From Roseiarcus sp963820775 (GTDB lineage: Bacteria > Pseudomonadota > Alphaproteobacteria > Rhizobiales > Beijerinckiaceae): a stretch of 64,000 nt of DNA. Below are positions 43,685-51,433 of the stretch, one piece after another (positions within the stretch are counted from its first letter, which is position 1; every line of letters begins with the position of its first letter). The translations under genes were made by a program, and so were the position numbers. The notes beneath the pieces were generated by a model that did no database searches, had not been told where the DNA came from, and saw nothing but the letters and a program-made list of their open reading frames with translations. The stretch is from NCBI GenBank assembly GCA_963820775.1, contig CAWGBF010000011.1, forward strand, positions 62,001-126,000. Direction: 5' to 3'.

Positions 43685-44599
43685 TCAGTTCGCCGCATCG
43701 AGCGGTTTGCCGAGCCGGCCGGCCAGATCCTGAATGAACTGCCAGGCGGTGCGTCCTGAGCGGGCGCCGCGCGTCGTCGCCCATTCGAGCGCTTGCGCCT
43801 CGAATTGATCGGCCGGCGGGTCGAGGCGAAAGTGCTTGGCGTAGCCGTGGACCATCGCGAGATAGTCGTCCTGGCTGCAATGGTGGAAGCCGAGCCAGAG
43901 GCCAAACCGGTCGGACAGGGACACCTTCTCTTCGACCGCTTCGCCCGGATTGATCGCGGTCGAACGCTCGTTATCCATCATCTCGCGCGGCATGAGATGT
44001 CGGCGGTTCGAGGTCGCATAGAAGAGCACGTTCGCCGGACGGCCTTCGATGCCGCCCTCGAGCGCGGCTTTGAGCGACTTATAGGACGTGTCGCCGGCGT
44101 CGAACGAAAGGTCGTCGCAGAAGACGATGAAGCGATAGGGCGCCTCGCGCATGACGCCCATCAGCGCCGGCAGGCCATCGATGTCCTCCCGATGGATTTC
44201 GACCAGCTTGAGCCGCCCGCCGACGTCCTTCTCGCGGTTGATGGCGGCGTGCGCCGCCTTGACCAGCGACGACTTGCCCATGCCGCGCGCGCCCCACAGC
44301 AGCGCATTGTTGGCGGGCAAGCCGCGGGCGAAGCGCTGGGTGTTCTCGACCAAAAGGCCGCGCACCCGGTCGATGCCGCGCAGAAGCGAAAGGTCGACGC
44401 GATTGACGCGCTTAACCGGCGCCAGCGCGCCGCGGTCGGCGCGCCAGATGAATGCCTCGGCCGCCTCGAAATCGGGCTTCGCTGGGGCAGGGGGCGCGGC
44501 GCGCTCAAGCGCCTCGGCGATGCGGCGGAGGAGGTCGGCTTGGCTTTCGAGCGGCGGCAAGGGGAATCCAGTTTGTGAAGGGCCGAGGCTTTGCCACAA
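43685..44599 (-). CDS. DUF815 AAA ATPase
   Basis: This 304-residue P-loop ATPase has Walker A WGARGMGKSSLVKA, Walker B FIVFCDDLSFD, sensor region VLFYATSNRRHLMPREMM and arginine-rich SDRFGLWLGFH. These are the typical DUF815 motifs. The family's function is not established. In alphaproteobacteria it commonly neighbours the surE-pcm-nlpD and yajC-sec genes. Here it is convergent with the nlpD-like gene, and yajC is not present. Confidence 0.9.
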   Translation of the reverse strand: MWQSLGPSQTGFPLPPLESQADLLRRIAEALERAAPPAPAKPDFEAAEAFIWRADRGALAPVKRVNRVDLSLLRGIDRVRGLLVENTQRFARGLPANNALLWGARGMGKSSLVKAAHAAINREKDVGGRLKLVEIHREDIDGLPALMGVMREAPYRFIVFCDDLSFDAGDTSYKSLKAALEGGIEGRPANVLFYATSNRRHLMPREMMDNERSTAINPGEAVEEKVSLSDRFGLWLGFHHCSQDDYLAMVHGYAKHFRLDPPADQFEAQALEWATTRGARSGRTAWQFIQDLAGRLGKPLDAAN

Positions 44600-44712
44600 G
44601 GACGGGCTAAGTCTTGTTGAGGATGCGGGGTCTGATACCGTCAGGCTTCAACGGCGGCGTGACTGCATCGCCAATTCGCGCCGCCCAGGACGCCGCGTCG
44701 AAGGGACGAGCT

Positions 44713-44844
44713 TCATGACCAACTATAGGCGAACAGCCCCATGACTACGAGGATGATCACGGCAGCCATTACGTAATGCTTCGCCTCCCAGTCGTGCATG
44801 GTCAGGAGGGGCTTGGTGGTCTTGGCAGGGCGCTGGGAGGCCAT
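44713..44844 (-). CDS. small single-TM protein
   Basis: This 43-residue protein starts MASQRPAKTTKPLL and has a C-terminal transmembrane helix (YVMAAVIILVVMGLFAYSW). The basic N-terminus should stay cytoplasmic. An in-frame start at 44925 would add 27 unlikely residues. The function is unknown. Confidence 0.5.
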   Translation of the reverse strand: MASQRPAKTTKPLLTMHDWEAKHYVMAAVIILVVMGLFAYSWS

Positions 44845-44982
44845 GTTTACGCCTAGCACGAACCGGGCTGCGCGCAAACGCCGCGATGTGCGGCCTGCAG
44901 ACTTGGGACATAATTCTACACTCAAGGGCTTGAATTTTGCGCCCGACGGCGCTTTGCTTACGCGGCTCGCAGGGCGAATCCC

Positions 44983-45153
44983 ATGAACGTCGTCTTAATA
45001 GCCATCGGCTGCATTCTCATGGCGCTCGCGATCATGATGTCCGCCAACCGAAGCAGTTACATCTACTTCGTCGTCGGACCCCGCTCGGTTTTGGTCGTGG
45101 CAGGCGCGGTCGCCGTGCTCGCCTTTTGGATTGTGTGGGCAGTTCCCAGATAA
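44983..45153 (+). CDS. small two-TM protein
   Basis: This 56-residue protein has two hydrophobic helices (VVLIAIGCILMALAIMM and VLVVAGAVAVLAFWIVW) joined by a polar loop, SANRSSYIYFVVGPRS. It is divergent from the previous small membrane gene. I do not recognise the family; the clean membrane pattern argues that it is real. Confidence 0.5.
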   Translation: MNVVLIAIGCILMALAIMMSANRSSYIYFVVGPRSVLVVAGAVAVLAFWIVWAVPR

Positions 45154-45281
45154 GCTTGCCTTGGGCGAGCCGTTTGCGCGAATTGCGGTGAAAGCGGGGG
45201 TCGCCCTGTCAAACCGGCCTGCCTGATGCTATATATGGGGCAACCAAGTAGGCCCTGAACCGGGCGACGGAGAGACTTGAG

Positions 45282-45668
45282 ATGGCGTCCCGACTGTTAC
45301 GGCGACAGGTGATGACTTTGACCGACGCGGCGGCGGCGCGGGTGCGCGAACTGACCGAAGCGGCGGGCAAACCGGTTGCAGGTCTGCGGGTCGGGGTGAA
45401 AAACGGCGGCTGCGCCGGCATGTCCTATACGATGGAGCTGGCCGATACGGTCTCGCCCCTCGACGAAGTGGTCGAGGACAAGGGGGTCAAGCTCTTGATC
45501 GATCCGAAGGCGGTGCTGTTTCTGCTCGGCTCGCAGATGGATTTCAAGGTCGACCGCCTGTCGGCCACTTTCGCGTTCTCCAATCCCAATGAGACCTCGG
45601 CCTGTGGCTGTGGCGAGAGCGTCGCGATCACCCCCGCGAGCCCCGAGGCGCTTCACGCACCAGCCTGA
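45282..45668 (+). CDS. A-type Fe-S cluster carrier (HesB/SufA family)
   Basis: This 128-residue A-type iron-sulfur carrier has the three conserved cysteines: one in KNGGCAGMSY and two in ETSACGCGES. These bind a cluster or iron for transfer to apoproteins. An N-terminal extension (MASRLLRRQ) precedes the usual start at MTLTDAAAARV; GGAGAG upstream favours ATG 45282. No other suf or isc genes are adjacent. Confidence 0.9.
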   Translation: MASRLLRRQVMTLTDAAAARVRELTEAAGKPVAGLRVGVKNGGCAGMSYTMELADTVSPLDEVVEDKGVKLLIDPKAVLFLLGSQMDFKVDRLSATFAFSNPNETSACGCGESVAITPASPEALHAPA

Positions 45669-45678
45669 ACAAAGCCGC

Positions 45679-46056
45679 ATGGACGTGGAAGGCCTGAAAG
45701 AGCTGTTTCAGCCGTTCGGGCCAGTTACAGTGCGGCGGATGTTCGGCGGCGCTGGCGTTTATGCAGAAGGTTTGTGTTTCGCCATCGAAGCGGATGGCGA
45801 AGTGTTCCTCAAAGCCGATGCTCTCTCACAGCGGAGCTTTTCAGCGGCCGGTTCTGCTCCGTTCACCTACCTGATGAAGGGCAAGCCGGCGTCAATGTCT
45901 TTCTGGTGCCTGCCCGCAATCGCGCATGAGGAGGCCGAGGAGCTGCGGCGCTGGGCGAGTATGGGTCTGGAGGCGGCGCGGCGCGCAGCCGACGCCAAGG
46001 CGAAGCGCAAGGGGAAATCGAAGCTACCCGCGGAAAGTCGCGCGAAGTCGAGATAG
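45679..46056 (+). CDS. TfoX N-terminal domain protein
   Basis: This 125-residue protein has the TfoX/Sxy N-terminal domain, with VTVRRMFGGAGVYAEGLCFA as the key motif and a Lys/Arg-rich tail. It starts ten bases after the Fe-S carrier stop and is probably co-transcribed. It is the second TfoX-domain gene in the window and differs clearly from the one at 9302. The function in this group is unknown. Confidence 0.85.
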   Translation: MDVEGLKELFQPFGPVTVRRMFGGAGVYAEGLCFAIEADGEVFLKADALSQRSFSAAGSAPFTYLMKGKPASMSFWCLPAIAHEEAEELRRWASMGLEAARRAADAKAKRKGKSKLPAESRAKSR

Positions 46057-46083
46057 CTTGCGGCCCAAGGCGCGTAGGCGCGC

Positions 46084-46377
46084 CTATTGCTTACGAAACC
46101 ATGATGCCGTCCGGCTGACAGAGCTGGCTGCGCTATAACTCAGCCCAACATAGGCGACCCATGCGAGCACGCTCGCCGCCATGAACGGGGCGTTTCCGAG
46201 CGAGCCTTCCGACCACGGGTATTCCGCTTTCAGCGCGCCGTAGCCAAGACCAACCAAAAAGGCCAGGACGAAAAGAGGCGCAAATCCAATCAAGCGGCCA
46301 AGCTTGAAAATGAAAAAAGGGACCACAACGCCAAAGGCCACGATAATCAAACTCGTATAGAGACCGATCCTGGCCAT
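46084..46377 (-). CDS. small multi-TM membrane protein
   Basis: This 97-residue protein has about three transmembrane helices (LYTSLIIVAFGVVVPFFIF, APLFVLAFLVGLGYGAL, FMAASVLAWVAYVGLSY). No family is recognised. The gene is convergent with the TfoX gene. Confidence 0.6.
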   Translation of the reverse strand: MARIGLYTSLIIVAFGVVVPFFIFKLGRLIGFAPLFVLAFLVGLGYGALKAEYPWSEGSLGNAPFMAASVLAWVAYVGLSYSAASSVSRTASWFRKQ

Positions 46378-46548
46378 CCCCGGTTCTCGTTCCGATCCGG
46401 TCCCTTAAGCCAGCGCGGGAGCCGGACCCGGCGCGACCGTTGTCATTCTTCCGCTTCGATCGGCTCGGGCGTCGCCCGGGCGCGCGCCTTCACCGGGCGC
46501 AGGAGGAAATCGGGCACGTGATCGCCGAGCCCGATCACTGGCGCGTCG

Positions 46549-48054
46549 TTATCCCGCCGCGGCTGCGCTCGCGTCGCGCCGCGGACGCTCCTGGCGGGGC
46601 GCCCGGTCGGCGAAATCGTGCGGGCGAGCAGGCTCGCGGTTGGCCGAACCAGCGGCGGCGCGCTCGCGCGGCGGGCGGTCGCGGCGCGGCGAGGGGTCGG
46701 CGAATTTGGCGGCTGGCGAGGTTGAGGCTCGTTCCTGATCCGCGGCGAGCCGCTCTTCCGGAGGACGCGCGGCGCGGTGGCGGCGCGAATCGGGTCGATG
46801 TTCGGCCTGCCGAAGACGCTCGCCGCCTTCGACCGGCGCCGGGCGCTCGGGTCGCCGGTGGGCGCCGCCGCCGCGCCCGCGGGGCGAATGCTCTCGCCGC
46901 GGCGCCTCGGCTTCGTCTTCGGGGGGCAAGTGCGCGCCCTCCTGCCAGTCGATCTTGCGGGCGATGAGCTTCTCGATCTCAGCCACCGCCTTCTGATCGA
47001 TGCGCGACACGATGGTCAGCGCTTGGCCCGACTTGCCCGCGCGTCCCGTCCGCCCGATGCGATGAACGTAATCCTCGGAATGATGGGGCGCGTCGTAGTT
47101 GATCACGTGACTGACGTCGGGAATGTCGAGACCGCGGGCGGCGACGTCGGAGCAGACCAGGAGCTGGACTTCGCCGGCGCGAAATGCGTCGAGCGCCGCC
47201 GTCCGCATGCGCTGGTCGAGATCGCCATGCAGCGCCAGCACTGAGAAGCCGTGCTTCTGCAGCGAACGGTACACGACCTGCACGTCGCGCTTGCGGTTGC
47301 AGAAGATAAGCGCGTTCTTGAAATTGTCGGCGCCGCGGATGATGCGCCGCAAGGTCGAGCGCTTCTCTTCCGGCGATCCGCCCGACGGAACGAGCGTCTG
47401 GGTGATGTTTTCGGCGGTGGTGGCGGCGCGGGAGACCTCGACGCGCACCGGATTCTGAAGGAACGCATCGGCGAGGCGAGTGATTTCCGGCGGCATGGTC
47501 GCCGAGAAGAACAACGTCTGGCGCGTGAACGGCACCAGCTTGCAGATGCGCTCGATGTCCGGAATGAAGCCCATGTCGAGCATCCGATCGGCTTCGTCGA
47601 TGACCAGGATCTCGATCGCGTTCAGGAGCAGGCCGCCGCGCTCGGTGAAATCGAGCAGGCGGCCGGGAGTGGCGATGACGACGTCGGCGCCGCGCGCGAT
47701 CTTGGTTTCCTGATCACCGAACGAGACGCCGCCGATCAGGAGCGCAAGGTTCAGCTTGTGGTTGACGCCGTACTTGCCGAACGCCTCTTCGACCTGGGCG
47801 GCGAGCTCGCGCGTCGGCTCCAGAATGAGGGTGCGCGGCATGCGGGCGCGAGCGCGGCCGCGCTCCAGCAGCGACAGCATCGGCAGGGTGAAGGCGGCTG
47901 TCTTGCCGGTCCCCGTCTGAGCGATGCCCAAGACGTCGCGACCTTGCAGGGCGTAGGGAATGGCTTGTTCCTGGATCGGCGTCGGCGTGTCGTAGCCCGA
48001 CGCTTCAACGGCTTTGAGCACTTTCTCGCTCAGGCCGAGTTCGTTAAATTTCAT
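46549..48054 (-). CDS. rhlE: DEAD-box RNA helicase RhlE type, C-terminus frameshifted
   Basis: This 501-residue ATP-dependent RNA helicase has Q motif TPIQEQAIPYAL, motif I AQTGTGKTAAF, DEAD motif VIDEADRMLDMG, SAT (FFSATMPPEI) and motif VI HRIGRTGRAGKSG. The tail beyond residue 375 is Arg-rich and disordered. The original end seems lost: the adjacent frame reads RDNDAPVIGLGDHVPDFLLR to a stop at 46443-46445, a natural-looking terminus. Removing one base from GAAATC at 46612-46617 would restore that frame. The helicase core is intact. Confidence 0.9.
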   Translation of the reverse strand: MKFNELGLSEKVLKAVEASGYDTPTPIQEQAIPYALQGRDVLGIAQTGTGKTAAFTLPMLSLLERGRARARMPRTLILEPTRELAAQVEEAFGKYGVNHKLNLALLIGGVSFGDQETKIARGADVVIATPGRLLDFTERGGLLLNAIEILVIDEADRMLDMGFIPDIERICKLVPFTRQTLFFSATMPPEITRLADAFLQNPVRVEVSRAATTAENITQTLVPSGGSPEEKRSTLRRIIRGADNFKNALIFCNRKRDVQVVYRSLQKHGFSVLALHGDLDQRMRTAALDAFRAGEVQLLVCSDVAARGLDIPDVSHVINYDAPHHSEDYVHRIGRTGRAGKSGQALTIVSRIDQKAVAEIEKLIARKIDWQEGAHLPPEDEAEAPRREHSPRGRGGGAHRRPERPAPVEGGERLRQAEHRPDSRRHRAARPPEERLAADQERASTSPAAKFADPSPRRDRPPRERAAAGSANREPARPHDFADRAPRQERPRRDASAAAAG

Positions 48055-48323
48055 CTGTTCTCGCTTGCGCGAATGCCTCGCATCCGCTCGGTTGGGATAT
48101 GGGGGCCTCGATGGACCGCGTCAATGCGTCCGCTGGTCCCGACGCGCAAGCCTCGCGCCGCGCCTGAGCCTTCGTTCGCTCTCGGCGCATTTCCGCATAG
48201 ATCAAATTGCGCAAAAGTCAATCAACTTGGGGCTGCGCGCTTTTGCAGGCGCGTCGCTATGCGGTGGGATGTCGCGCTTTGCGCCGCGCATGGCGGCCAC
48301 TGGACCGCCCCAGCTTGGCCGAA

Positions 48324-49382
48324 CTATCGCGCCGCCTGCGGCTCAGGAAATGTCCATGCGCCGCTCAAGATCTCAGGCTTGGGACGATAGAGGCGCACCA
48401 GATAGTTCCATCCGGGCGGGACGGGAAGGCAATTGGGGATCGCGCCGTCACAACCGCCGAACTGGATGGCGAACGATCCGTCGTCGCCCGGCTTTGCGAT
48501 GCGATTGTTGAGCGAATAGGCGTTCTGCGGATTGGCGACGAAATAGCCCTTGTCGTCATAGACGCTGATCGACCAGAAGCTGTCGACCGGCACGTCCTTG
48601 ACGCTAAGTTTGTAGATGGTCTTGCCGTCGTTGTGGGCGGGCGTCACGTTCAGATAGAGGGCGTCCTCTTCAGGATTGCCGCCCCACGCGGCCGCCGATC
48701 CGATCAGATGCCGCACCGGGTCGACCTTGCCTTTCGGGCCGAACATGCCCTTGGTGTCGGGGACAGTCGCAGCGAGGCTCAGCAAGCCGTCCCGAACCTT
48801 GACCTGGCTCGATGCATCCCAATTTGGAATCTTGAATGTCCCGGGACCGCCCGGCTGGCTGATCTTGATCGCATCTTGCAGCGCATGGACCGCCTCAACA
48901 TCCTTCGGATCGTTCGGATCGACGAAGATGCGAATGGCGACGATGACGTAGCGCGTGCCGATCTCCTCTCTCTTCAGCGTGCGGACAACGGCGCCGTAGA
49001 CGACCTCCGGCGAATATTCATCTTCATCGATGACCTGCATCGACAGGAAGCGCTTGCCGGAATCGGGCAGGGTGATGGTGACCGGACCCGCGTCAAGGTC
49101 GAACACCGCCGCCGAGTAGAGCGTGTCGCGGTTCATCCTGATGACGGTCTGCTTGGCGATCGACGTCGGTTCACGGCGATGCATGAATTTGCCGAAGCCC
49201 CCGTCCTTCACCACGCCGCTGAAATAAAGATCCGACTCGGCGCGGACGAAATTGTCGGGGGTGACGGCGATCGGCCGATCGTCGGGCGCCGCATGGGCGC
49301 CCTCAACCGCGTACAGCGCCAGGGTCGCGAACAGGGCGTTCGCGACCGCGCGGCCGGTTGCTTCCTTAATTGGCGTTCTCAG
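48324..49382 (-). CDS. exported DUF1254/DUF1214 protein
   Basis: The reverse strand encodes a signal-peptide-like segment (ALFATLALYAVEGAHA), then a DUF1254-type region (VIRMNRDTLYSAAVFDLD) and a C-terminal DUF1214 region (FWSISVYDDKGYFVANPQN). No ATG, GTG or TTG precedes the signal peptide. A CTG at 49382, two bases after the stop of the preceding zinc-ribbon gene, is the likeliest start. GTG 49214 would remove the export signal. The function is unknown. Confidence 0.75.
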   Translation of the reverse strand: MRTPIKEATGRAVANALFATLALYAVEGAHAAPDDRPIAVTPDNFVRAESDLYFSGVVKDGGFGKFMHRREPTSIAKQTVIRMNRDTLYSAAVFDLDAGPVTITLPDSGKRFLSMQVIDEDEYSPEVVYGAVVRTLKREEIGTRYVIVAIRIFVDPNDPKDVEAVHALQDAIKISQPGGPGTFKIPNWDASSQVKVRDGLLSLAATVPDTKGMFGPKGKVDPVRHLIGSAAAWGGNPEEDALYLNVTPAHNDGKTIYKLSVKDVPVDSFWSISVYDDKGYFVANPQNAYSLNNRIAKPGDDGSFAIQFGGCDGAIPNCLPVPPGWNYLVRLYRPKPEILSGAWTFPEPQAAR

Positions 49383-49383
49383 G

Positions 49384-49599
49384 TCAGTACTTGCTCATCG
49401 AGGCTGGGGCGCCGCATTCTAGCGCAGTGACGCAGGACGCGCACAGTGTTTTGGCCGGCATGAGCCGTGCGAGGCGATCGCAACGATCGCAAGTTTTCTG
49501 CACGCTCTGGCGCTGGACGTACTCGAAGAATGCTTGCTCCTCTTGTCCGTCGATGTCCCAAAAGCCGAAATTGTCCTCGTAGATGGCGGGGGCGGCCAT
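49384..49599 (-). CDS. small double-CxxC protein
   Basis: This 71-residue protein has two CxxC pairs (TCDRCDRLA and LCASCVTAL) that probably form a zinc ribbon, and an acidic aromatic N-terminus (YEDNFGFWDIDGQEEQAFF). AAGGA upstream supports the ATG. It ends immediately before the DUF1254/DUF1214 gene and is likely coupled to it. Confidence 0.6.
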   Translation of the reverse strand: MAAPAIYEDNFGFWDIDGQEEQAFFEYVQRQSVQKTCDRCDRLARLMPAKTLCASCVTALECGAPASMSKY

Positions 49600-49710
49600 T
49601 TTGAGCGTGTTCCTTCTACTGCGGGCGGCGGGAAGCCGCCTTGGCTTGACCGCGGGGACTTCCCATGATCGAGCCGCGGTAGATACAGTTTTTAGGAACC
49701 GCTCAACTGA

Positions 49711-49760
49711 CCGCCAGGGCCAAGATTCTGTTTTCTCGTGCCAATCTTAGGTCCTGGCGG
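49711..49760. terminator. long hairpin downstream of the AraC gene
   Basis: CCGCCAGGGCCAAGATT at 49711-49727 pairs with AATCTTAGGTCCTGGCGG at 49743-49760 (one mismatch, one bulge) around a T-rich loop. It lies just beyond the AraC-family stop and may end transcription from that gene. Confidence 0.55.
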
Positions 49761-49785
49761 CATGCGATTTGATTTGCGCGACGGA

Positions 49786-50829
49786 TCACGCAGGCGCTGG
49801 AAGCAGTCTCTCTGCGCGCGCCGCCGAGGGCGGACCGCCCGTCCAACGCCTGAAGGCGTGATTGAAGGACGTGCCTCCTTCGTAGCCGAGCAGCCAGGCA
49901 ATCTGAGAGAGCGATATGCTGTGAGTCTTAACGTATTGCAGAGCGAGGGTCCGCCGCAACTCGTCCACAACCTCCTCGAAGGTCGTGTCCTCGCTAGCCA
50001 ATCTCCGCGCTAGCGTTCGCGTGCTCATGGCTAGTTTCTTCGCAACATTGTGCCTTTGCGCTCTGCCGTGCGGCAGCAACTTTTGCACCTCGCTTTCAAC
50101 TAAAGCGCGTACGCTCCCCGGCGCGGTTTCGCGCTGCCGGGCCGCCTCCTCACAAATGGGTCGAAGCGCGTCCAGCAAGTGCGTGTCTTCCGTAATGAGA
50201 GGCGCAGCGAGACTTTGATTGGAGAAAACGAGTTCATCGGAAGACGCGCCAAATTCGACCGGACAGCCGCAGAACCGCTCAAACTCCGGGAAGCCCGAGC
50301 TGCGCATATGGGCAAAGGTTATTTTTGTCGGGCGAACATTCCGGCCTGTGATCTCTCGTAGACTTTTCACGATAACCGCGATTCCAAACTCAGCGTTGTG
50401 CCCCGCCCGAAACCTCGGGACGCCCGCGAGGTGAAGCTCGACGACGAGGTCGCTGTTCCGTCGCGTGAGTTTTACGCGAACGGCTTCGTTTACGATCCGG
50501 AGATAGCGCGCAAAGAGCTCTATCGCCTCGCCAAGATCCTTCGCTGCGGAGGCGACGTAGAACAGCAACCCCACCGCGCGCGGGTTTACTTCTGTCGCAA
50601 GGTGGAAACCGAGCGCCGGGTCGTGCAGCGCCTCAGCAACGGCTTCAAGGAACCTGGCCTGCGCAGCAGCGGAGACGCGAATTTGATCTTCGTTCACCTC
50701 CTGTTCGGACAGGCCGAAACGCTCCAGCAAGGCCGTCGGGTCAATGTTGTGATTCCGAAGTGCGACAACCGCCCGTCTCGCGGCGAATCCGGTGGCCGTC
50801 GGCAGTCGGGGGGTCACTCCGTTGGTCAC
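49786..50829 (-). CDS. AraC-family regulator (Arabinose_bd type)
   Basis: This 347-residue regulator has an N-terminal ligand-binding domain of the OruR/ArgR-like class (about residues 20-205, with LGFHLATEVNPRAVGLLFYV) and a C-terminal double helix-turn-helix. The latter includes MSTRTLARRLASEDTTFEEV and ISLSQIAWLLGYEGGTSFNHAF with the AraC signature. It lies downstream of the PQQ dehydrogenase/cytochrome pair in the same orientation and is a candidate local regulator. The inducer is unknown. Confidence 0.9.
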   Translation of the reverse strand: MTNGVTPRLPTATGFAARRAVVALRNHNIDPTALLERFGLSEQEVNEDQIRVSAAAQARFLEAVAEALHDPALGFHLATEVNPRAVGLLFYVASAAKDLGEAIELFARYLRIVNEAVRVKLTRRNSDLVVELHLAGVPRFRAGHNAEFGIAVIVKSLREITGRNVRPTKITFAHMRSSGFPEFERFCGCPVEFGASSDELVFSNQSLAAPLITEDTHLLDALRPICEEAARQRETAPGSVRALVESEVQKLLPHGRAQRHNVAKKLAMSTRTLARRLASEDTTFEEVVDELRRTLALQYVKTHSISLSQIAWLLGYEGGTSFNHAFRRWTGGPPSAARAERLLPAPA

Positions 50830-51072
50830 CCTCCATGCTCCTTTGCAGAATGCGAACCAGTTTAACCGCCGGTTAGGTTCGAAAACCAGACGTTAGGGCT
50901 GCTGTTTTCCTCCACATAATTGGCGTGCGCCGCTTTCCTCGCCCTCATAGAGTCGGTTGTTGGTCTCTAGGAATTGGGCGAAGCTCAAAGCGGCTCCGCG
51001 CGGCTTGACCGGGCCGTCTGCGTGGTTCCCGCGCTTTTCCAACCGCCGTGGGTGTCGAAAAGGCCGGTCGCC

Positions 51073-51426
51073 TCAATAATGGTCGGTCGACTTGACGAAC
51101 GCATGAATCTGCCAAACCTCGTCCAGCGACAGGCGCAGGCCGAAGGCCGGCATTTGCGTTCCCTTGCGGCCCTGGATCACGGTTTCCAAGAAGCGTTGAT
51201 CGCTGAGCTTGGTGGCGAAGAGATTCGGCCCCCGGGCGCCCGCGCTGTGGTGGCAAACGTAGCACTTGCTGGCGTAGGTGACCCGGCCGGCGGCGATGGC
51301 GTCCGGCTGGCCAAGGAAGGGATCCGTCAGCTCGTCATCCGCGAGGCCGCGGCTCATCGTTAAGAGCGCCATCGCCGCGCCTAACGATAGGAAGAAAACA
51401 GAGCCATAGATCGCAGAGACGCGCAT
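51073..51426 (-). CDS. class I cytochrome c, partner of the PQQ dehydrogenase
   Basis: This 117-residue protein has a signal/anchor segment (FFLSLGAAMALLTMSRGLA), one haem site CYVCHH and an axial methionine in TQMPAFG. It begins seven bases after the dehydrogenase stop, so it probably takes electrons from the reduced PQQ enzyme in the periplasm and passes them to the terminal oxidase. Confidence 0.9.
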   Translation of the reverse strand: MRVSAIYGSVFFLSLGAAMALLTMSRGLADDELTDPFLGQPDAIAAGRVTYASKCYVCHHSAGARGPNLFATKLSDQRFLETVIQGRKGTQMPAFGLRLSLDEVWQIHAFVKSTDHY

Positions 51427-51433
51427 GCAAGGA

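Noticed and set aside
46440..46967. Forward 175-codon frame opposite the RhlE tail
   Set aside because: It mirrors the low-complexity Arg-rich tail of the helicase and has no start signal.
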